64,000 nt of DNA from Martinezella calliandrae (lineage in GTDB: Bacteria; Pseudomonadota; Alphaproteobacteria; Rhizobiales; Rhizobiaceae), in assembly GCF_030272695.1 (NCBI RefSeq), contig NZ_JARFYN010000020.1, positions 36,279-100,278 on the forward strand, read 5' to 3'. Positions within the stretch are counted from its first letter, which is position 1. Every line of letters begins with the position of its first letter. The position numbers were made by a program, and so were the translations under genes. Shown piece by piece: positions 45,102-53,573 of this stretch. Below the pieces are notes generated by a model. That model was not told the DNA's origin. It saw only the letters and a list, made by a program, of their open reading frames with translations, and did not search any database.

Positions 45102-46323
45102 CGCATCCAATTCGCTTCGCGTACCCGCAAACGCAAATTCCGCCAACGAACAGACCGCAATCGAACAGAGCCAGGGCGCTGTCGCAGAGGCACCGTCTTC
45201 CAATCCTGCGCCGGCGCCGGCTGCAGCCGCTCCTGTTGCCACACCCCAGAAACCGCGCAAGCGCCGCAGTCCGACCCGGCCGGTCCTCTTCGCGCTGCTG
45301 CCGGTCGTCCTCGTCATAGGTGGCTACTCCTACGTCACCGGCGGTCAGATCATGTCCACGGACAATGCCTATATCCAGGCCGATATGGTCGGTGTTTCGA
45401 CCGATGTTTCCGGCACGGTGATTTCGGTCGACGTGCATGACAACGAGGTGGTGAAGAAAGGGCAGGTGCTCTTCCGCCTGAAGCCAGACTCATTCCGCAT
45501 TACGCTGGAAGGCACGAAGGCACAGCTTGGCGCCGCCCGCAACCAGATCCTGAACCTGCAGGCAAGCTACAAGCAGGCGGTCGCCGAAATCGCGCAGGCG
45601 CAGGCAGATATTCCCTATTTCCAGACCGAATTCGACCGTCAGCAAAACCTGATCAACAGCTCGGTCGCCTCTAAGGCTGCCTATGATCAGGCCAAGCACA
45701 ATCTCGATGCTGCTCAGCAGAAGGTCTCCGTCGCCCAGGCGCAGGCAGCAACGACACTCGCCCAGCTTGGCGGCGATGCCGACCAGCCGGTAGAGCAGAA
45801 TCCGCTTTATTTGCAGGCCAAGGCAGCCGTCGACAACGCTCAGCGCGAGCTTGACGATACAATTGTGCGCGCGCCGTTCGACGGCATCACCGCAAACGTG
45901 CCTTCGCTGCAGGTCGGTGCCTATCTGAACGCCTCGCAACAGGGCTTCTCGCTGGTTTCCACCACCAATATGTGGATCAATGCCAGCCCGAAAGAAACCG
46001 AGCTGACCTATGTCCGCCCTGGCCAGAAGGTTTCGATCTCCGTCGACGCCTATCCGGGAGTTACCTGGAAGGGAACCGTCTCGAGCATAGCACCGGCCTC
46101 AGGCGCCAGCTTCTCGCTGCTGCCGGCACAGAACACCACGGGCAACTGGGTGAAGGTCGTGCAGCGCATTCCGATGAAGATCAGCATCGACGACATGAAT
46201 GGTAAGCCGCCGCTGCGCATGGGCATGAGCGTCGTCGCCGATGTCGATACCGGTCACGCCCGCGGTCTGCCGGATGCGGTCGCAAGTCTTCTGGGCAAAT
46301 CCCACGGTCAGGACAATGAGTAA
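45094..46323 (+). CDS. emrA: EmrA-type membrane fusion protein of a multidrug efflux pump
   Basis: A 409-residue adaptor. A hydrophilic Ala/Pro-rich N-terminus of about 65 residues precedes one transmembrane helix (VLFALLPVVLVIGGYSYVTGG). The first lipoyl half is MSTDNAYIQADMVGVSTDVS followed by VVKKGQVLFRLKP, with a coiled coil at about 125-235 and the second half at VRAPFDGITANV. The barrel region (MWINASPKETELTYVRPGQ) ends at MRMGMSVVADVDT-like sequence. It connects the EmrB permease with an outer-membrane channel. It overlaps both neighbours by eight bases, so the three genes form a tight operon. Confidence 0.93.
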   Translation: MADASNSLRVPANANSANEQTAIEQSQGAVAEAPSSNPAPAPAAAAPVATPQKPRKRRSPTRPVLFALLPVVLVIGGYSYVTGGQIMSTDNAYIQADMVGVSTDVSGTVISVDVHDNEVVKKGQVLFRLKPDSFRITLEGTKAQLGAARNQILNLQASYKQAVAEIAQAQADIPYFQTEFDRQQNLINSSVASKAAYDQAKHNLDAAQQKVSVAQAQAATTLAQLGGDADQPVEQNPLYLQAKAAVDNAQRELDDTIVRAPFDGITANVPSLQVGAYLNASQQGFSLVSTTNMWINASPKETELTYVRPGQKVSISVDAYPGVTWKGTVSSIAPASGASFSLLPAQNTTGNWVKVVQRIPMKISIDDMNGKPPLRMGMSVVADVDTGHARGLPDAVASLLGKSHGQDNE

Positions 46324-47860
46324 CGCTGGCGCAGCTTCACCCTCCGGCCCGATCGCCAATCGCGGCGCTATCACCGCCTGCGTCATCTTGGCCGTCATCA
46401 TGCAGGCGCTGGACACGACCATCGCCAACGTCGCTCTACCCCATATCCAGGGCGACGTCGCGGCCAGTGCCGACCAGATCAACTGGGTTCTGACATCCTA
46501 TATCGTCGCCGCTGCGATCATGACGCCGCCGTCGGGTTTCCTCGCGGCCAAGTTCGGCCGTAAGCGCGTACTGCTGGTCGCGATCGCAGGCTTCGTCGTC
46601 GCCTCCGTGCTCTGTGGTCTTGCACAGTCGTTGAACCAGATCGTCGGTTTCCGCCTGCTGCAAGGCCTGTTCGGAGCAGCTCTCGTGCCGCTGTCGCAAG
46701 GCATTCTTCTTGACATCTACAATGTCGAGGAGCGCGGCAAGGCCATGGCGCTGTTCGGCGTCTCGGTCATGGTCGGTCCCGTGCTCGGGCCGGTCATCGG
46801 CGGCTGGCTGACGGATAATATGACCTGGCGATGGGTGTTCTACATCAACGTTCCGATCGGCGCGCTCGCCTTTGCCGGCATCGTTGTCTACGTGATGGAA
46901 ACCAAGCGCGACGCGCTCGCCAAGCTCGATCTCTTCGGGTTCGGCATGCTGTCGATCGCCATTGCCGCCCTGCAGCTCTTCCTCGACCGCGGCGAACAGC
47001 TGGACTGGTTCCACTCCGGAGAGATCATCATCGAGGCCCTGGTTTGTGCCTGCGCCTTCTATCTCTTCCTGGTGCACACATTTACGGCGGAACGATCCTT
47101 CGTGAACCCGAGACTGTTTCTGGACCAGAATTTCACCGTCAGCATGCTGTTCATCTTCATCGTCGGCGTCACCTACCTGGCTTCGCTTGCGCTGATGACG
47201 CCCTACCTGCAGACTTTGATGGGCTACCCGGTCGTTACCGCCGGCATCGTCATGGGTCCGCGCGGTGTCGGCACGATGGTGTGCATGTTCACTGTCGGGC
47301 GGCTGATCGGCAAAATTGATACGCGCTGGCTGCTATTCATCGGCCTCGCCTTGACCGCCTGGGCAATGTACGAGATGACCGGCTGGACGCCCGACGTCTC
47401 GCAATGGACGCTGATTTCGGTCGGTTTCGTCCAGGGAGCAGGCCTCGGCTTCCTGTTCGTGCCGCTGACGACGATCGCCTTTGCGACGCTGCCGGCACAT
47501 ATGCGCGGTGAGGGAACTGGCCTCTACAATCTTTCGCGTAACATCGGCTCGAGCGTCGGGATCTCCGTCGTCTCGGCGCTGATCACCGAAAACACTCAGG
47601 TCAACCACTCCACGATTGCCGCCTATGTGACGCCGTTCAACCACGCTTTCGATGCGACGGTCGCCCAGGCCGTCAGCCCGCTCACGATGGCAGGTCGCGC
47701 CGCGCTCGACGGCATGATCACCACGCAGGCGACCATTATCGCCTACATGGACGATTTCAAATTATTGATGCTGATGTCGATCTGCGCGATGCCGCTGCTT
47801 GTGCTGCTGCGCAAACCGAAGGCCCCACCGGCGGTCGACCACAGCATCGCGATGGAGTAA
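46316..47860 (+). CDS. emrB: EmrB-type DHA2 major facilitator multidrug exporter
   Basis: A 514-residue, 14-helix drug:proton antiporter. MQALDTTIANVALPHIQGD and SADQINWVLTSYIVAAAIMT are DHA2 signatures, GRKRVLLVAIAGFV is motif A, and VMVGPVLGPVIGGWLTDNMTW is motif C. The ATG at 46316 overlaps the emrA stop (ATGAGTAA), which fits translational coupling. The gene ends with two tandem hairpins, the second a strong terminator. The substrate is not predictable; EmrAB pumps expel hydrophobic toxins and plant compounds. Confidence 0.94.
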   Translation: MSNAGAASPSGPIANRGAITACVILAVIMQALDTTIANVALPHIQGDVAASADQINWVLTSYIVAAAIMTPPSGFLAAKFGRKRVLLVAIAGFVVASVLCGLAQSLNQIVGFRLLQGLFGAALVPLSQGILLDIYNVEERGKAMALFGVSVMVGPVLGPVIGGWLTDNMTWRWVFYINVPIGALAFAGIVVYVMETKRDALAKLDLFGFGMLSIAIAALQLFLDRGEQLDWFHSGEIIIEALVCACAFYLFLVHTFTAERSFVNPRLFLDQNFTVSMLFIFIVGVTYLASLALMTPYLQTLMGYPVVTAGIVMGPRGVGTMVCMFTVGRLIGKIDTRWLLFIGLALTAWAMYEMTGWTPDVSQWTLISVGFVQGAGLGFLFVPLTTIAFATLPAHMRGEGTGLYNLSRNIGSSVGISVVSALITENTQVNHSTIAAYVTPFNHAFDATVAQAVSPLTMAGRAALDGMITTQATIIAYMDDFKLLMLMSICAMPLLVLLRKPKAPPAVDHSIAME

Positions 47861-47929
47861 CCGCGTAGCCTTTCCAGTTTCACTACGCGGTAGCATGACC
47901 GCCGGGCACCACCCCGGCGGTCTTTTTTT
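47861..47929 (+). terminator. Tandem hairpins ending the emrAB operon
   Basis: The first hairpin is CCGCGTAG (47861-47868) with CTACGCGG (47883-47890). The second is GACCGCCGGG (47897-47906) with CCCGGCGGTC (47913-47922), a perfect 10-bp stem with a six-base loop followed by seven T. The second is a strong rho-independent terminator. Confidence 0.92.
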
Positions 47930-47987
47930 AGAGCAATTGCTGGAAATTTGCACCGCGGTTTTCCGTCTGGAATTGCGTAACGCTCTA
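47930..47987. repeat. Rhizobial palindromic intergenic repeat
   Basis: The 58-base element begins TAGAGCAATT and ends GCTCTA, with GCGGTTTTCCGTCTGGAATTGCGTAA-type sequence inside (arms at 47930-47935 and 47982-47987). It matches my recollection of a short mosaic element spread through Rhizobium and Agrobacterium genomes between genes. Its right end overlaps the stop codon of the glycosylase gene. Confidence 0.65.
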
Positions 47988-48581
47988 GGGAAACCTGCGG
48001 CTGACGAAGCGCGAGCCGACCGCGCCGAAACGCCATAGCGGCTCGACGTTCTTCGTTATCCCGATCCGCTTGCCCGCGACCACGGGCACCGGCTCGGCCA
48101 TGCCAATCTCGAAGGGGGCCGCGTCCAGCGCCAGCCCGTTCAGGCTAATATCCACGCCCAAGGCCTGCGTCAGCTTTCCCGGTCCGTTGCAAAGATCGAT
48201 GAAGTTGGCAACGCCTCGCCGCCGGATCATGTCCTCGATGCCGCTCTCCGGCTCCAACGCCCGGATGAGCACGGCGCTGGCGGCCTTGCAGACGAAATTC
48301 AGGCACCAGTGAATGCCATAGGACCGGTAGATGTAGACACGCCCCGCCGGTCCGAACATTGCCGCGTTGCGCGCTGTCGGTCCGCGAAAGCTATGGGATG
48401 CCTCATCGTCAGGCCGATAGGCCTCCGTCTCGACGATGCGACCGCCGGCGCCCGCAATTGTGAGGCGTGAGCCGATAAGATCGGACGCAACGACAACTGC
48501 ATCACGGGAGAAGAATGCGGCGAGGGCAGGGCCGGTAAGGGGTGGCGAGCCGATGGATAAGGGCTGGTCGTTAGGCGTCAT
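47985..48581 (-). CDS. 3-methyladenine DNA glycosylase (AAG/MPG family)
   Basis: A 198-residue DNA repair enzyme that excises alkylated purines. Motifs: LIGSRLTIAGAGGRIVETEAY (catalytic Glu in the V-E-T-E-A-Y motif), ASHSFRGPTARNAAMFGPAGRVYIYRSYGIHWCLNFVC, VLIRALEP and LCNGPGKLTQALGV. All are classic for the human AAG-like family. The ATG at 48581 gives MTPNDQPLS and an expected length. The stop codon TAG is formed inside the right arm of the palindromic repeat, so the element marks the very end of the gene. Confidence 0.93.
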   Translation of the reverse strand: MTPNDQPLSIGSPPLTGPALAAFFSRDAVVVASDLIGSRLTIAGAGGRIVETEAYRPDDEASHSFRGPTARNAAMFGPAGRVYIYRSYGIHWCLNFVCKAASAVLIRALEPESGIEDMIRRRGVANFIDLCNGPGKLTQALGVDISLNGLALDAAPFEIGMAEPVPVVAGKRIGITKNVEPLWRFGAVGSRFVSRRFP

Positions 48582-48739
48582 AGGCGAGGGCTGTGTCCTT
48601 TTTAAAATTCGATGCCGTTTGGTTGACGTGGTGGCCTGGGATTTCACCCTCTTGATTTCCTATCACTCCTTTATGCGGGTTCAGAAATGAAATGTTCTCT
48701 GATAGGGAAGGGACCATGTGAGACTCGGATTGGAAGAAA

Positions 48740-48994
48740 ATGGCTGCGCGGGATCGATATTCAAGAAAGCTCGAATGCTCTCGTTGTGGCAATAGCGGTT
48801 TTGCCGAGGTCTCGGAGGATGACAATCCTCGCCGTCAGAACCCTGGCTTTCTCGTGGACGAAATGCCGGCGGGCTTTTTCGACGAGCGCAAATCGAACGA
48901 TCCGGCGAAATATATGATCCGCTGCCAGTGCGGCAGCGTCTTCCCGTTCAAGCAGAGATCTCACTATGCGCCCGGCGGCGAGCCGAGAGCATAG
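48740..48994 (+). CDS. Small zinc-ribbon-like protein of unknown function
   Basis: An 84-residue soluble protein with two Cys pairs, LECSRCGNSGFAE near residue 12 and MIRCQCGSVFPFK near residue 60. These could bind one zinc. A purine-rich GGAAGAAA lies immediately before the ATG. The Arg-rich ends may contact nucleic acid. There is no known family that I can name. It begins the accessory stretch that contains brnTA and integrase remnants. Confidence 0.6.
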   Translation: MAARDRYSRKLECSRCGNSGFAEVSEDDNPRRQNPGFLVDEMPAGFFDERKSNDPAKYMIRCQCGSVFPFKQRSHYAPGGEPRA

Positions 48995-49020
48995 CCATCT
49001 GGCAATTCCACCCGACGAGG

Positions 49021-49200
49021 CTTATGGCAAATCGGGAACGGTTCCCGATTTGGGCGCGAAAGCTCTATACGAACTAGCCAAGCCCTCACCCCCCCAACAA
49101 ATTCGTAACGCCGTCGAAGAACTCCTCGTCGACGGCCAGAAGGTAACGGTAGCCGACATCCGCAGGATGAAGGTCGAGGCAAATCTTGCGCACTTGCCGT
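49021..49200 (+). pseudogene. Fragment of a plasmid/phage-type protein
   Basis: A stretch open in one plus-strand frame reads GTVPDLGAKALYELAKPSPP, then QQIRNAVEELLVDGQKVTVA and DIRRMKVEAN. The pattern L-Y-x-L-A-x-P-S-x-P-x-x-x-R-x-x-V with G-x-K-V-T-V-A-D-I is familiar from plasmid- and phage-borne DNA-related proteins. The frame has no plausible own start and runs into the antisense of brnA, so only a fragment remains. It is weak evidence. Confidence 0.3.
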
Positions 49201-49220
49201 ACGGGCAACCCGGTTTTGAG

Positions 49221-49544
49221 TTACCCGCCGATTGCCTTCCGGAGATCATCATTCATTCGGCTCTGCCATCCTTTTCCGGTGGCCTTGTATCGATCGACGA
49301 TATCCTGATCCAGGCGAATGGTGACAGGCGTTTTGGTGACATCCGCCTTCGGCCGCCCACGCCTGGCAATCTCTTTATCGATGCTTGCAGCCAGATCGGG
49401 GAGAACCTCCCGGAGCGGCTTCAAACTGGCGATCTGCTCATCGGTGAGTTCCGGGTTATCTGGATCGGATGCAATCATCTTCTGAATTTCGGCCTCCTCC
49501 TCATCGGTGAGTGGGCGCTTTGAGGAAAACTTGATAGCCATCAT
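49221..49544 (-). CDS. brnA: BrnA-type antitoxin
   Basis: A 107-residue protein. The C-terminal half holds the BrnA ribbon-helix-helix: TPVTIRLDQDIVDRYKATGKGWQSRMNDDLRKA, with the beta strand V-T-I-R-L and the G-W-Q-S-R-M turn typical for the family. The N-terminal half (LTDEEEAEIQKMIASDPD) is acidic and would wrap the toxin. Its ATG overlaps the brnT stop (ATGA), the standard toxin-first order of brnTA. BrnA binds BrnT and represses the operon; repeats upstream of brnT are candidate operators. Confidence 0.88.
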   Translation of the reverse strand: MMAIKFSSKRPLTDEEEAEIQKMIASDPDNPELTDEQIASLKPLREVLPDLAASIDKEIARRGRPKADVTKTPVTIRLDQDIVDRYKATGKGWQSRMNDDLRKAIGG

Positions 49545-49786
49545 GCTCTCCTTTCCTTGGAGCTTGCTGGACGCATGGAAATTACGGAGATCGCTTCCGA
49601 ACCGAGCGGCTTGAAGACGACAGCGATAACCATCTGGCCGTCCAATTCGCCAACGGCTACGAAACGGTCGGCCTTTGCCGGGCCAATCTTGGCATCACGG
49701 AAGAACTCGAGGGACAGATCAGCGAAGTCCAGACGGTGCTTGGTCAGGTTCGTTTCGCGCTTCGTTTCGTCCCAGATGATCTTCAT
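49541..49786 (-). CDS. brnT: BrnT-type ribonuclease toxin
   Basis: An 81-residue toxin of the RelE-like BrnT family. WDETKRETNLTKHRLDFADL is the family N-terminus (W-D-x-x-K-x-x-x-N-x-x-K-H), followed by AVGELDGQMVIAVVF and ISVISMRPASSKERR, which contains the conserved S-x-R-x-A-x-x-x-E-R-R region. The ATG at 49786 fits the family. There is no Shine-Dalgarno sequence, and the first of three operator-like repeats ends four bases upstream of the ATG. This suggests a leaderless or nearly leaderless transcript. BrnT cleaves mRNA; BrnA neutralises it. Confidence 0.88.
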   Translation of the reverse strand: MKIIWDETKRETNLTKHRLDFADLSLEFFRDAKIGPAKADRFVAVGELDGQMVIAVVFKPLGSEAISVISMRPASSKERRA

Positions 49787-49789
49787 ATA

Positions 49790-49865
49790 TTGTATGTACG
49801 ATAACTGCCTGCGACCCGCAATAAAGTAATTGTATGTACGGTAATTATTTTCGTACGTACGGCAA
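49790..49865. promoter_or_regulatory. Three operator-like repeats upstream of brnT
   Basis: TTGTATGTACGATAA (49790-49804), TTGTATGTACGGTAA (49830-49844) and TTCGTACGTACGGCAA (49850-49865) share the core GTAYGTACG, with cores starting at 49792, 49832 and 49853. Spacing is 40 and 21 bases, close to whole numbers of helical turns. They are probable BrnA binding sites for autorepression. Confidence 0.65.
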
Positions 49866-50009
49866 CTTTCGGAGCCCGATCGGCGTAACCGCTGGTCGGG
49901 CGCCACACACTTAGGCGTGCGTGCTGAAGTAGTAGAGCAGGACGAAAGAGCCGACAAGCATCACGAGGCTAATTGCGAGGCTGCGTAGTGGAGCTCCCCT
50001 TCTTCCAAC

Positions 50010-50427
50010 CTCTGGCGCGAATTGTATTATGAACAACGAGGAGGATGCCGACACGCGAAACTCTTCCCAAAGCCATTGCGCCAGAACGCACAGACGCCAG
50101 CGAACAACGCCGTCGAGATAGGGTGTAGGCCCGCGCTCCATGGCCTGGGCCAGGGCCGCACGGTGCTGATCGTTCAACCGAGACTGCTGACCGGGAGGCT
50201 TACCATTGATCAGGCCTTCGGGACCGCGCGTTGAAGCGCATGACCCAGTCCCGAACGATCTGGAGTGTGACATTGCCAAGCCGGGAGGCATCGGGACGCG
50301 AGGCTCCATCATAGATCGATGCAAGCGCCAACAACCGCCGCGCCTGGGCTGCGTTCTTCGTCTGCCGCGCCAGCCGCCGCAGACCCTCTCCATCAAAATC
50401 CTCACGTAACGAAATCCCTGATCGCAT
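50010..50427 (-). mobile_element. IS630-family transposase remnant, frameshifted and truncated
   Basis: From the ATG at 50427 the frame reads MRSGISLREDFDGEGLRRLA, then KNAAQARRLLALASIYDGAS and VRDWVMRFNA, the IS630 N-terminal helix-turn-helix region. One base is lost near 50220, and the next frame continues RGPEGLINGKPPGQQSRL and DQHRAALAQAMERGPTP. Homology ends near 50010 at a sequence unlike transposase; the catalytic DDE part is absent. No inverted terminal repeats were recognised. Many rhizobial IS630 elements have the same G-P-E-G-L-x-x-G motif. Confidence 0.75.
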
Positions 50428-50527
50428 CGCAGACCTCCGGTTTGCACCAGAGATTCAGATTCACGCCATTTTGGGAAGCCTAAAAAGTCGGCCTCAGCGA
50501 GACGCCGTATTAGGCGACAATAGGCGT

Positions 50528-51012
50528 ATGCTGTCGATCAGAGAGAGTGCAGAGCAGACGAAGGACAAGGTCCGATACAAAGAACCGAAGGCCGGCAGGT
50601 CGCACGGTGGCATTGTCGTCGATGATGCTGAAAGAGCTGAAGGCGCATCGGGCGCGACAGGCGGAGGAGCAACTGAAAATCGGCATTCAGGCCCGACGAT
50701 GATTCCTTCGTCGTCGCCCAGGTCGACGGGCGCCCGCTGAAGCCGGTATCTCTCACCCATGAGTGGACGAGACTCCTCGCCAAGACGTCATTGCCGCGTA
50801 TCCGCTTCCATGATCTCCGGCACACACATGCATCGCAAATGCTTGCCGCAGGCGTCCATCCGAAGGTTGCCAGCGAGCGTTTGGGGCATTCTACGATCGG
50901 GATCACCCTTGATCTGTATTCTCACGTGATGCCGGGAATGCAGGCCGATACCGCAGAACAGGTTGACGCCGCGTTGCAAGCCGCTATAAGCGCAAGTCGA
51001 AAACCGAAATAG
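50528..51012 (+). pseudogene. Tyrosine recombinase (integrase) C-terminal remnant
   Basis: Only the C-terminal catalytic half is left, in three frames: MLSIRESAEQTKDKVRYKEP, then TVALSSMMLKELKAHRARQA, then DDSFVVAQVDGRPLKP. The last of these leads into RIRFHDLRHTHASQMLAAG and LGHSTIGITLDLYSHV, which contain the R-H-x-x-H box, the later His and the Tyr nucleophile. At least two frameshifts (near 50605 and 50697) and the missing N-terminus make it non-functional. It ends 74 bases before tRNA-Ser. It marks the edge of a former integrative element. Confidence 0.85.
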
Positions 51013-51085
51013 TTGCAAACCGCGTAGAAAACTGCATTTTCGGTTTATGATGTTGAAGAAGAAACCGCTTTAATATCAATGACAT

Positions 51086-51175
51086 GGAAGAGTGTCCGAG
51101 TGGTTTAAGGAACCGGTCTTGAAAACCGGCGTGCGGGAAACCGTACCGTGGGTTCGAATCCCACCTCTTCCGCCA
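51086..51175 (+). tRNA. tRNA-Ser (anticodon TGA)
   Basis: The acceptor stem GGAAGAG (51086-51092) pairs with CTCTTCC (51165-51171), with discriminator G and encoded CCA (51173-51175). The anticodon loop CTTGAAA carries TGA, reading UCA codons. A long variable arm and the T-loop GGTTCGAATCC are present, as expected for a class II serine tRNA. I found no second copy of its 3' end in the window. The integrase remnant immediately upstream suggests past site-specific integration nearby. Confidence 0.97.
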
Positions 51176-51513
51176 TCTGCGTTCATATCTGCGAACTCCT
51201 GGAACGCACGGGGATCGAAAGTTAACTGCCATTTGGGACGCATTCATCGATGGATAGGGCGCGGCCCGTCCGATAACCCCCGAGGACTTCGAGGCCGCCG
51301 TTCGGTTTGTCATCGTCCGCCACTTTTGGCTGATGGGCGAGTACGCAAGCCGGGCAAAAGAATGAAGAAGTGGCGCTGTCGGTTGGATTGCGGGGGAAGC
51401 GAACTTTCTCAGAGCGTGGGAAAGCGAGCAATTTGTCGATCGCCTCTTCTGAGTTCAGCGTTCAGTTGAACCGGGAGCGGATGCTTGTCGCGTCTAATAA
51501 GGGGAGGGCAACG
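51176..51513. other. 338-base interval after tRNA-Ser, no supported gene
   Basis: No recognisable gene, repeat or terminator hairpin with a T-tract was found. The open frames that cross it have no family features. It is probably decayed accessory DNA at the tRNA-linked junction, ending in the GGGGAGGG ribosome binding site of the HIT fragment. Confidence 0.4.
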
Positions 51514-51930
51514 GTGACAGAACGCCAGCCATTCGACCTCGATGCTTGCTTGGATGGAATTGGGACAAGGCCCTGCTTCATCTGCCGTTGTGTCGCCAAT
51601 GCCCCAGCCTTCTTTCATCATCGTGTCTACGAAGATGCTGAAACGATCATCTTCCTGAGCAAATATCCAACGCTACAGGGGTATTGCCTCGTATGCCCTT
51701 GTGAACATCGCGAGGACCTCTCTCACGACCTTTCAAAAACTGAATACCTTCACTTGCAGGAACTGGTGTACATCCTATCCCGCGTGTTGAAAAACATGTT
51801 CAACGCGCAGCGCATATATATTCTTTCACTTGGCAGTCGCCAGGCTGCGGTGCTGCTCTGGCCGCGACCGTCCTTGAGACCGACACGAGGGCAACGGGTA
51901 AAAAACTACGTTGAGGAGGAACCACGTTGA
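51514..51930 (+). pseudogene. HIT-family nucleotide hydrolase, catalytic end lost
   Basis: A GTG at 51514, six bases after GGGGAGGG, starts TERQPFDLDACLDGIGTRPC and continues FICRCVANAPAFFHHRVYED, then FLSKYPTLQGYCLVCPCEHR and RIYILSLGS. This is the first two thirds of a HIT-domain protein. The next part should contain the H-x-H-x-H catalytic motif but reads RQAAVLLWPRPSLRPTRG, unrelated in any frame. The gene has thus been cut at about 51842 and joined to other sequence. The product would lack the active site. Confidence 0.7.
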
Positions 51931-52047
51931 GACTTGAGAACAGGGTAGCAGTCGCTACGGTCACGGCTATCTCCAAAGGCTTGGACAAAACAATCCGACG
52001 ATCGAATTCTGCCGTTTCCAAAGTCCACTCGAACCGGAGAACCGCCC

Positions 52048-53160
52048 GTGGCCAATCAGCATCACGTTTCTAACCCTCCCTGGAGTTGGGCGATACCCGT
52101 GTTCGGTGCTGGCCTACTGGTAGTGAAGCTCGTCGGCGTCGTTCAGCCTGACGCTGTGGCGTTAGTCGCGCTCGCCGCAGTGCTGCTCTTTGGAACGGTT
52201 TTTGCGGCCGTCCATCATGCCGAACTGTTGGCGGTCAAACTCGGCGAGCCATTCGGCTCAATCTTGCTTGCGGTCGCGGTCACCATCATTGAGGTGGCTC
52301 TGATCGTGTCGATCATGCTCTCGGATGTCGAGGGTGGTGACGTGGTCGCGCGCGATACCGTGTTCGCGGCATTGATGATCGTGCTCAACGGAATTGTCGG
52401 CCTCTGTCTGGTCTTGGGCGGACGGCGGCATTTCGAGCAGACGTTTCAATTGAAGGGAGCCTCGTCGGCGTTGGCAGTGCTGGGCACTCTGGCAGTACTT
52501 ACGCTGATCTTGCCAAATTACACCTTGGTCGCAGGTCCCTCGTACTCGAACACACAGCTCATCGTCATCGGTGCCGCATCGTTTTGCCTGTGGACCGCCT
52601 TCATTTTTGTTCAAACTGTTAAGCATCGCGACTATTTTCTCGATCTGCCACTGGCCGACGATCCATCGTCCGATGTCGCCGAGATCGAGTTCGAGAAGCC
52701 GACAGATGGCGTTGCGATGGTGAGCCTAGCGTTGTTACTCGTTTCGCTCATCGCCGTCGTGTTGCTGGCGAAACTTCTCTCGCCGACACTGGAGCAAGCT
52801 GTCGCGGCCGCTGGATTGCCCTATGCCTTCGTTGGTGTCGTGGTCGCCGCCGTTGTTCTGTTGCCCGAAGGAATCGCGGCCGCGAAATCGGCGCTCAAGA
52901 ATCAATTGCAGAACAGCATCAACCTGGCGCTTGGCTCTGCCATCGCCTGCATCGGGCTCACTATTCCGGCAGTGGCGGTCGTCTCGCTGCTCCTCGGCCA
53001 CCATCTTGCCCTTGGCATCTCGACAGGCAATATGACGCTGCTTGCGCTGACCTTGTTCGTCGGAACCTTAACGCTCGGTACGGGGCGCACTACGGTGCTT
53101 CAAGGACATATCCATCTGGTGATATTCGTTGTCTTCCTGCTCATGTCGGCTGCTCCCTAA
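52048..53160 (+). CDS. Ca2+/H+ antiporter-like ionic transporter (ChaA/y4hA type)
   Basis: A 370-residue protein with about eleven hydrophobic segments. The two alpha-repeat motifs of the cation/Ca2+ exchanger superfamily are visible: VHHAELLAVKLGEPFGSILL with VAVTIIEVALIVS in the first half and VVVAAVVLLPEGIAAAKSAL with NLALGSAIACIGLTIP in the second, each with the conserved Glu. A hydrophilic loop around residues 205-230 is acidic. This matches the ChaA/y4hA proteins common in rhizobia. The GTG start at 52048 is the first codon that fits the family. It should exchange Ca2+ (or Na+/K+) for protons. Confidence 0.88.
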   Translation: MANQHHVSNPPWSWAIPVFGAGLLVVKLVGVVQPDAVALVALAAVLLFGTVFAAVHHAELLAVKLGEPFGSILLAVAVTIIEVALIVSIMLSDVEGGDVVARDTVFAALMIVLNGIVGLCLVLGGRRHFEQTFQLKGASSALAVLGTLAVLTLILPNYTLVAGPSYSNTQLIVIGAASFCLWTAFIFVQTVKHRDYFLDLPLADDPSSDVAEIEFEKPTDGVAMVSLALLLVSLIAVVLLAKLLSPTLEQAVAAAGLPYAFVGVVVAAVVLLPEGIAAAKSALKNQLQNSINLALGSAIACIGLTIPAVAVVSLLLGHHLALGISTGNMTLLALTLFVGTLTLGTGRTTVLQGHIHLVIFVVFLLMSAAP

Positions 53161-53333
53161 GGATGGCCAATGGCATGAACCAATGTCCACACAGGGCGCA
53201 TAGTTGCCACGGCTCTCCACGGTTGGTGGCATTGATATCAGGTACCGGAATCATCATCCCGCCCAAGTGTAAGCGGCACGCGAGAGTCGGACATCCTCGC
53301 GAGGATCAACGGCTTGCCCGTGGCAGCATGATT

Positions 53334-53573
53334 TCATTCGCTAGTTTCGATGCCGCTTTCCTTAGCTGCGGCTATGAGTGCACGTCGTACATCTTCGGGC
53401 TCGGCGACTTCGTTCATGACATCGAGAACAAGGCGTTCAGCCTTCTTAGCCGCTGGAGTTTGAGCGGGCCAGTCATCCAGCAACGCGTTTCCAGCCTGAA
53501 GGACTGTCCTGAGCGTTTTCGTCTTGCCGGCGATGGTAATTTTCACCGGTTTGAATGTCCTGCGCGAATTCAT
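53334..53573 (-). CDS. DUF982-domain protein
   Basis: A 79-residue protein of the small DUF982 family, which is strongly expanded in Rhizobiaceae. The features are FKPVKITIAGKTKTLRTVLQ, then AGNALLDDWPAQTPAAKKAE (the conserved L-x-x-W-P) and a helical end with RRALIAAAKESGI. Function of the family is unknown. I chose the ATG at 53573; the in-frame codon at 53612 adds 13 residues not seen in relatives. Many copies lie on plasmids, consistent with the accessory nature of this stretch. Confidence 0.7.
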   Translation of the reverse strand: MNSRRTFKPVKITIAGKTKTLRTVLQAGNALLDDWPAQTPAAKKAERLVLDVMNEVAEPEDVRRALIAAAKESGIETSE

